From Hypericum androsaemum (taxonomy: Eukaryota; Streptophyta; Magnoliopsida; Malpighiales; Hypericaceae), in NCBI GenBank assembly GCA_963995505.1, contig OZ023192.1, positions 2,773,001-2,837,000 on the forward strand: DNA of 64,000 bases, read 5' to 3'. The translations under genes were made by a program, and so were the position numbers. Of this stretch, positions 58,245 to 64,000 are shown piece after piece; position 1 is the stretch's first letter, and the number at the start of each line of letters is the position of its first letter. Under the pieces are notes generated by a model that saw only the letters and a list, made by a program, of their open reading frames with translations, had not been told where the DNA came from and searched no databases.

Positions 58245-59900
58245 TGACGTACGCAAAATTGACAAGCAATTTTAACGCACAAACAAATAGTATAGTGTAT
58301 AAGTAAGGTTCTTGAACTGAGAGAGATAGAACATGAAAATTGAAACAATCAATCGTATGTAGCCAAATTGAAACAAGTTCGTAAAGTAAAGAATGATATG
58401 AGGTTGCAAGATAATAAGTAAATTAAGAAATATAGAAAGACGGTTTGTACTTAATGAAATAAAGAGAGCACGATGCTTTTATGGACTACCTATCTATGTC
58501 AAGATCATGGTTATTTATGAAGTTCTAACTAGTACCCGGAGTGTTCTAATGCATCCTCCTAACGCTTTCGCTCATTAGGCCGATAAAACTAAGCTAGAAT
58601 AGTTCACGAATACCAACTAACGCTTTCGCTCATTAATTAGATCGTGAACTAAGCTAAACTTAATTATAAAGTTAACTCCTCGTGGGTTATCCCTTAGTAT
58701 CAAGATGTCTCATTAATACCTAAGAATATGTCAATTGATCCTTCCGTTGAATTTAATGCCTTTCGGTCCACTATCATCAACTAACATCATAATCTAAGTG
58801 ATCAAGTTAGATTAAGCATTACGATCATCAATTGACAACTACTACGAAAGTTGATCAAACCATAACCCAACATAGATAAGTAATCACATAATTAAAGCAT
58901 CGTACTCACAAGAAAAACTACTCACAAGTCATGTTCATACAAGAAGAAAACTTATACAAGAACATGATAGAAAATAACATTAAAGAGAGAGATAGAGAAA
59001 ACTCAAGATGTGGTCAAGAGCTTCCTCAAGCATCCTTCTTCAAGCTTCCTTCTAGCATTCCTCCAATGGTGCTCCTCCTTGGTATTCCTCACAACTCTCA
59101 ATCTCCAACTCTATTCTTCAAAAACTAGATATCCCTTTGAGAGCAATTCCCTCCTCTATTTATAGTGAATGAGATGAGAGCTTTTTCTCCACTCATCCAT
59201 CAAAAGAGAAGGTGGATGGATGAATATTCTCTCTTTTGAGTTGGAAAGCCTTTCTTTTGATGGTGGAAAGCACTTTGGAGGTGGAAAGCTCCACTTTGGA
59301 GGTGGAAAGCTCTTCTTTCCAATAAGGAGCACCAAGGAGAATTATTTATACAAGGCACTCAAGTTCCCAGCCATGTGAAAGAAAGAAAGGCAATCATGGT
59401 CCATAATGGTCCTTGAATTTTCGGCCAAATTTGTACAGATTGCTGGCAGAATTAACGCTCGACTTTGGACGTGATTTTTATCCCTTTTGGGCTTCGAATT
59501 TGAAGAAGCCCATTAGAGACAAATGTGTAGCCCAGGATGTCTTCTTTCCGGAGCCACTGAGTTTGCCTTCATCGGTCTTCGGATGAGAAAGTTATCTACA
59601 TTTAAGTTACAGGAGGTCAAACTCGCCCACATCTTCGAGTGCCCGATCAAGCGTCAATCTTTTAGGCTACTCCGATAGACTTCAACACGAACCAATGGTG
59701 CACCAACATCCTCCCTCTCATCTCACAAGGGCTTCTAGCAATAAACATGAAAGAAACACAATAAAAATTAAGAGGTTACACGAAAACTAACATAATACGA
59801 AATAAGAGATATTAACATCAAATAACACGTAAACCTACTAGAAATGATAGGAATTCAATGCTAAAACATACGCAAACAATGAATGTTTTCACACTCATCA
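58245..59900 (-). repeat. Athila 5' LTR (right, complete, 1656 bp)
   Basis: Same length as the left LTR and sharing its state at the two sites where the truncated copy differs (equivalents of 56019 and 56266). Confidence 0.92.
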
Positions 59901-60419
59901 GTTGGTCTCCTATAAATAGAAGGGAAGTGTTAAGGAATTCTTTGGGCTAAACACAATGGGTACCGCTTGAGGCGGGTAGCCTCGCCTTAGCCTATGTAAC
60001 CATTGTACTCCATATCATAGTGAAGATCGTCTCTACCCCCGTGAATGTATGTCAGTTGACCGAACCAAGTATATAGCATGTCCTCAGTGTTCTTTTTGCT
60101 TACTATCTTCCTGTTGTTGTGTATGAGCCTATCAAAAGTGCTTATGCTGTCCTAACAGAAGACTCGGCTTATTGTAGGAAAAATCTCAAGCCGTCACCTC
60201 GGCCTACTTCCTAAGCCACCTCTCGACTGGGCTTAATCACCCAAAGCCCATCCCTATCTTAAGCCTCCTCAAGCTCGGGACTTCTTGAATTCTTTCTTTA
60301 CTTAGCCTTCGCAAGCGGCAGCTTCAAGCGGTATTTTGACATCCTTCTGCTTTAATTCAAGATGCATAGTCTACAACCAATGTTAACGCCAGCATTTCCT
60401 ACTCCTTGAGCTAATGTCA

Positions 60420-60840
60420 ATTTGCATGTCCTCGAGCTAATGCCATTCGTCCATTACCTTAAGTTAGCGCTACCCATCCACTACCTCAAGCTAGCATCAG
60501 CTGTTCGCTACCTCAGGCTAGCGTCAGTCGTCCAGTACCTCAAGCTAGCATCAATCATCCAGTACCTCGAGCTAGCCCAGTCATCCACTACCTCAAGCTA
60601 GTGTCGTAGTCCAACAGCTCAAGTTAGTGTCAATGTCCAACACATCGCCTCAAGCCAAGGGACAATATCCAACGCCTTATCTCAAGCCAAAGGCCAATAT
60701 CCAACACCTTGCCTCAAGCCAAGGACCAATGTCCATCAGCTCACCTCAAATCGATGGCCAATGTCTATCACCTCGCCTCAAGCTAATGGCCAATGTCCAT
60801 CGCCTCGTCTCAAGCCAATAGCCAACGTCCATCGCCTCAA
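60420..60840. repeat. Tandem repeats within the outer LTR
   Basis: Two adjoining arrays: units of about 38 bp with CTACCTCAAGCTAGC (about 60420-60620), then units of about 40 bp with CTCAAGCCAA...CCAATGTCCA (about 60640-60840). Confidence 0.8.
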
Positions 60841-60983
60841 ACTTCATATCAGCTTAGTGCCCTCGATATTTTGATGACTCAACACTCTTGTTCTACCTGG
60901 GACAAGTCTTAACCCGAGGCAAGAATCGAAATGACATCCAATACTTCTCTTATGCCTTGATATTTTTGTACCTCAACACATAG

Positions 60984-61040
60984 TGTAAAGAAAATATACG
61001 CTACTTAATTGCTACATATAATATATGCAGTTCTAGCTTC
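60984..61040 (+). other. Resumed 3' flank of the right peroxidase
   Basis: TAAAGAAAATATACGCTACT at 60985 matches 24746 onward in the middle peroxidase flank, showing that 44342-60978 is inserted DNA. Similarity ends near 61040. Confidence 0.85.
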
Positions 61041-62292
61041 CTTTTTAAATAAAAAATGTATATATCACCAATGATGACGTGAAGTTACTAAAGGATCAAT
61101 ACAAATTTATCATTTAACACGCACGGCTTATTTTTCTCCTTCGTTTGGTGCTCTTGGACTTATTCAACACCCTATTTCGGCCCAATTAATCAATGACTCC
61201 GCCCGCTGGTTCGAGTGTCCTAATATTTCGACACAACTTGTTATGTTAGCTACCTTACTTTCGATTCTTGACCACTAAGTACATTGCTGTAATTTTTTTT
61301 TTCAGGGAAAACATCGCATCTATGTGCATATATTAAGTTGGAAAATCAGTGAACAATAAGGCATCAAATTCGAAAAGATAGGAGGTGATCGAATCCTGAG
61401 GAAGAGAGCCAAGTCTAGAAACCTTGCAAACCCAATCTAGTACACAGTTCTATAACCTATTGATTAGATTCAATTTACAAAACTGTAGGAAAGAAAAGAC
61501 CGAATCGAGTATCGATCACTAAGTTCTCCAATCGCTAAGGGATTTGGGAATCAGAATAGTATGTCTATGTTGGAATAAATGCAAATTTTAATGCATTTGG
61601 CCCAAAGTAGAAAGCACAAGTGGTAGGCCCAAAAGTAGAAATGAAAATAGTATTACCATATTGGAAACAACAAGAAAAATTTCTAAGTTTATAAGGAGAT
61701 GTTCCTTATTAGCTAGGAAATAAGTTGACCGCCAAGAAAGCCAAATCGGACTGCTGCGAGGATGGTGTGTAGCACCATCCGAGCATGCGTACGCGCACGT
61801 GCGTGTGCGCATGGCACATTGGACGCAGGTCACAATGAGCGCTTTGAGGCGCACTTGGCACTTGGCACGTCGTGAAGAGCTAAGGAGCCTTAAAATTTGA
61901 CAAATTTTTTACGGGTCCAGAAGGGTCACGAAGAGGCACGAAGGACTGGAACGTCCATGAGACTTTCAGACGGCTGAAGAGTCACGAGCAGGGCATCCGA
62001 ATAGCCACAACTTGGTCTAGGCGCACCTGGAAGGATCTAAAAATTTCTGAAGGGTCACGAGTAGTGCCTGGGAGACCTGTGGCAGAGCGAAAGGGCACCT
62101 GCGCGCATCCAGAATCATCTGCTGGCAGAAAGGGTGCCTCACCTCCCAGAAATTAGTGAGAATCGTGACTTTTCAGAGGTGCCAGGCAGTTTGCGAATTC
62201 CATCCCTATATGGCCTATAAATAGGCCTCTCCCCCCTCATTTGCAATCATCCCAACTACAAGTGCATAAGCATTCATTAGCATTGTAGTTTT

Positions 62293-62338
<46 letters not shown>

Positions 62339-62577
62339 AAAGGTTCCGAGTATCCGACGGTTCGCCCAAAGCTTCGAGAGTCGTTGTGCTACGAACTCAA
62401 AGTTTGAAAGTCATTGTATCTTGAGGACGATTGTCGTAGTCCATGAGCACTTAATACGGGATAATCTCGTCTTACGATAAAAGAGTCAAACTCTTGTCTC
62501 AAGTATACTAGCTCATAATCAAGTATACCACCTCCGATAAATAACAATCGTAATACGAGAAGTTTGTATACTTGAAG
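61041..62577 (+). other. Leader/LTR-like region before the copia gag remnant
   Basis: A possible LTR start, TGTTGGAATAAATGC, at 61568. There is an alternating purine-pyrimidine run at 61786-61810, a possible TATA (TATAAATA, about 62216) and a CT microsatellite at 62297-62335. No primer site or second LTR was found, so limits are uncertain. Confidence 0.45.
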
Positions 62578-63249
62578 ATGGCATCATCAAGCTTTGGACC
62601 AGCGGTCCCAGCAACTGTCCACGCCGAAAGGTCGGCCAAGTTCAATGGCACCGAGTTCAAGAGGTGGCAACAGAAGATGTTGTTCTACCTGACGACGCTT
62701 AACCTGGTCCAATTCTTGAAGGAAGAGGCTCCGAAGGTGGCAGGAAATGAGGTTGATCAACAGAAGATCAATGCCCTGGATGCATGGAGTCATAGCGACT
62801 TCCTCTGTCATAACTATATCCTGAATGGATTAGACGACACCCTTTACAATATCTGAGCAGGTGCCAAGACTCAAAAAAATTGTGGGATTCCCTGGAGAAG
62901 AAGTACAAGACGGAGGATACCAGGATGAAGAAATTTATCGTCGGGAGATTCCTCGACTTCTAGATGGTAGATTCCAAGAAGTTCATAGGCCAAGTTCAAG
63001 AGCTGCAGCTGATTCTACATGAGATTCACGTCGAAGGCATGCAACTCAGCGAGTCCTTTCAGGTTGCTGCATTAATTGAGAAGCTACCCCCCTTTGGAAG
63101 GATTTCAAGAACTACCTCAAGCATAAGAGGAAGGACATGGGGCTGGAAGACCTGATCGTGAGACTAAGGATCGAGAAAGATAACCAAAAGTCCAAAGTCA
63201 AGACCAGCAGGACCAACTCCGAGGCTAAGGTACACCTCGCTGAAGGAGG
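62578..63249 (+). pseudogene. Copia Gag remnant
   Basis: [12 protein letters not shown], then [35 protein letters not shown] and a stop. It continues in other frames with a [16 protein letters not shown] segment, MVDSKKFIGQVQELQLILHE and DLIVRLRIEKDN. This is the plant Tnt1/UBN2-type Gag, broken by stops and frameshifts. It is cut at 63250 by another LTR. Confidence 0.85.
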
Positions 63250-64000
63250 TGATGAGTGTGTAAACGCTCATATTTTATCGTATGTTTCGTGTGTGTTTAG
63301 TCATGTTTTGAGTTATATTAATTATGTCATGTCAATTCTTATGATCGTTTTAGTACATTTATGTTCAGGAATGGATTTCTACCCATCGTCATATTTTGTA
63401 GGGAATTGGAGCTCAATGAAGGTCGTTCACAGGGTAATTTCGAGAGACCACATTTCAAGAGTCATAACTTTTTTTTCGAGTATTCGATTGTACCAAATGA
63501 TATACCGTTGGAAAGCTTGAGGAAAGATCTACATTTGGTCTTTTATAGTCGAAGCCAAATTCGAAGTGGAAGAGGGTCAAAACTACAAAATATGAAGATG
63601 AGACGAAGCTGATCAATGACGCCAATGCGCCTACAGAAGGTCCAGTTGGTGGGCGCCAACATGATTGGCGGGCACCAGGCCTTCGACGGTTTTTTCAGAT
63701 TTTCTTCTTTCACAGAGACTCGATTTATTTTAGTTATATTCGACTTTTAGCCTCCCGTTTCGGCTCTAAAACTTAAGTTATATTATTTATATTATTACTT
63801 GGCCAGCAAGACTTCCAATTTAACTTAAGCTCCTTTAGGTTTTCCTAATTTTTAGTTAGACTTTTGGCTATATATAGCCCTCATTTGTTAGGTTTTGGGG
63901 ACAGTTTTTGGGAGGACGTTTTTACTGCAACTTTGACACAGTCTTTGGAGCTTAATAAAGCCACGGTTCCAGTTAGCACGGGAAAAGGATTGGCAAAGCT
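63250..64000 (+). mobile_element. LTR of a second gypsy-type element, cut by the window edge
   Basis: Begins TGATGAGTGTGTAAACGCTC, very like the start of the Athila LTR here when that is read on its own strand (TGATGAGTGTGAAAACATTC). The similarity does not extend far, so it is a related but different family. A promoter-like TATATATAG lies at about 63872. It continues beyond 64000. Confidence 0.6.

Larger units (their letters stand above)
46844..59900 (-). mobile_element. Athila-type Ty3/gypsy retrotransposon with rearranged 5' half
   Basis: Inserted in the 3' LTR of the second-level element with target duplication GTTAG (46839-46843) / GTTGG (59901-59905, one mutation). The ends are TGACG...CATCA. 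Outer LTRs 46844-48499 and 58245-59900 are both 1656 bp and agree at every site I compared. Order on the plus axis: LTR, untranslated 1.5 kb, Gag-Pol (minus), leader and primer site, then the aberrant zone 55518-58244. The primer site matches the tRNA-Asp 3' end, as in known Athila elements, and the long LTRs also fit that lineage. Confidence 0.92.
44670..60157 (+). mobile_element. Second-level non-autonomous LTR element
   Basis: A perfect target duplication GAAGA (44665-44669 and 60158-60162). 5' LTR 44670-45021 (352 bp), primer site TGGTATCAAGAGC (45024-45036), internal 45022-46764, and 3' LTR in two pieces, 46765-46843 and 59906-60157, split by the Athila element. The 3' LTR is 21 bp shorter because of one deletion near 59970. 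The internal 1.7 kb has no gag or pol motif I can find, so it is of LARD/TRIM-like non-autonomous type, presumably moved by a copia-type element. Confidence 0.85.
44342..60978. mobile_element. Outer probable solo LTR (44342-44669 plus 60163-60978) holding the nest
   Basis: Bounded by TGTTG...CAACA and the five-base pair CATAA (44337-44341) / CATAG (60979-60983, one mutation). The uninterrupted site is seen in the middle peroxidase flank (CATAATGTAAAG, 24739-24750). Removing the inner insertion leaves about 1144 bp with no coding sequence and no second LTR, so a solo LTR is the simplest reading. Its family is not identified. Confidence 0.75.

Overview
The window is plant nuclear DNA, almost certainly from a core eudicot. 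It has spliced genes with GT-AG introns, a class III peroxidase cluster, a pair of GH95 alpha-L-fucosidase genes, a plant F-box gene and a dense load of plant transposons (Athila, copia, hAT, PIF/Harbinger, TRIM, SINE-like, MITE). I cannot name the species from sequence alone.

Layout. Positions 15-416 (minus) hold exon 1 of a secretory peroxidase that runs off the left edge. Positions 2.5-5.1 kb hold a decayed PIF/Harbinger element. Positions 6980-13617 and 16132-20696 (both minus) are two tandem, apparently intact GH95 alpha-L-fucosidase genes with 9 and 10 exons. A hAT remnant follows at about 21.1-22.1 kb, then a complete 3-exon peroxidase at 22850-24425 (plus). A broken bHLH gene full of TRIM repeats lies at 25.4-27.5 kb, a fold-back MITE at 27.8-28.0 kb, and an intact F-box gene at 29196-30329 (minus). 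Then come hAT and RNase H-like remnants (31.8-33.1 kb), a deleted copia element with 155-bp LTRs (33996-37307), an F-box-associated fragment (38.1-38.7 kb) and a MITE with an 8-bp target duplication (39581-40011). The third peroxidase is at 42550-44068 (plus). Its 3' flank is split by a three-level nest of LTR elements from 44342 to 60978. The right end holds a decayed copia gag, itself cut by another LTR at 63250 that continues past the window.

The nest can be read layer by layer from target-site duplications. A probable solo LTR (CATAA/CATAG) was hit by a small non-autonomous LTR element (GAAGA/GAAGA). That element's 3' LTR was then hit by a 13-kb Athila-type element (GTTAG/GTTGG). The Athila copy carries an uninterrupted 1805-aa Gag-Pol reading frame and two outer LTRs of identical length (1656 bp). 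Its 5' half is aberrant: it contains inverted LTR and gag blocks joined at short microhomologies, and next to the primer-binding site it has about 60 nt of tRNA-Asp(GTC). tRNA-Asp is the very tRNA whose 3' end matches this element's primer-binding site. I read this as a frozen abnormal reverse-transcription product that integrated.

Host genes. The three peroxidases are recent duplicates, with shared introns and promoter blocks, and the left one is inverted relative to the others. The copy at 42550 has glutamine in place of the distal catalytic histidine. The two fucosidases are likely to trim fucose from xyloglucan or glycans in the wall. Peroxidases and GH95 enzymes both act on the cell wall or apoplast, but nothing here shows that they are co-regulated.
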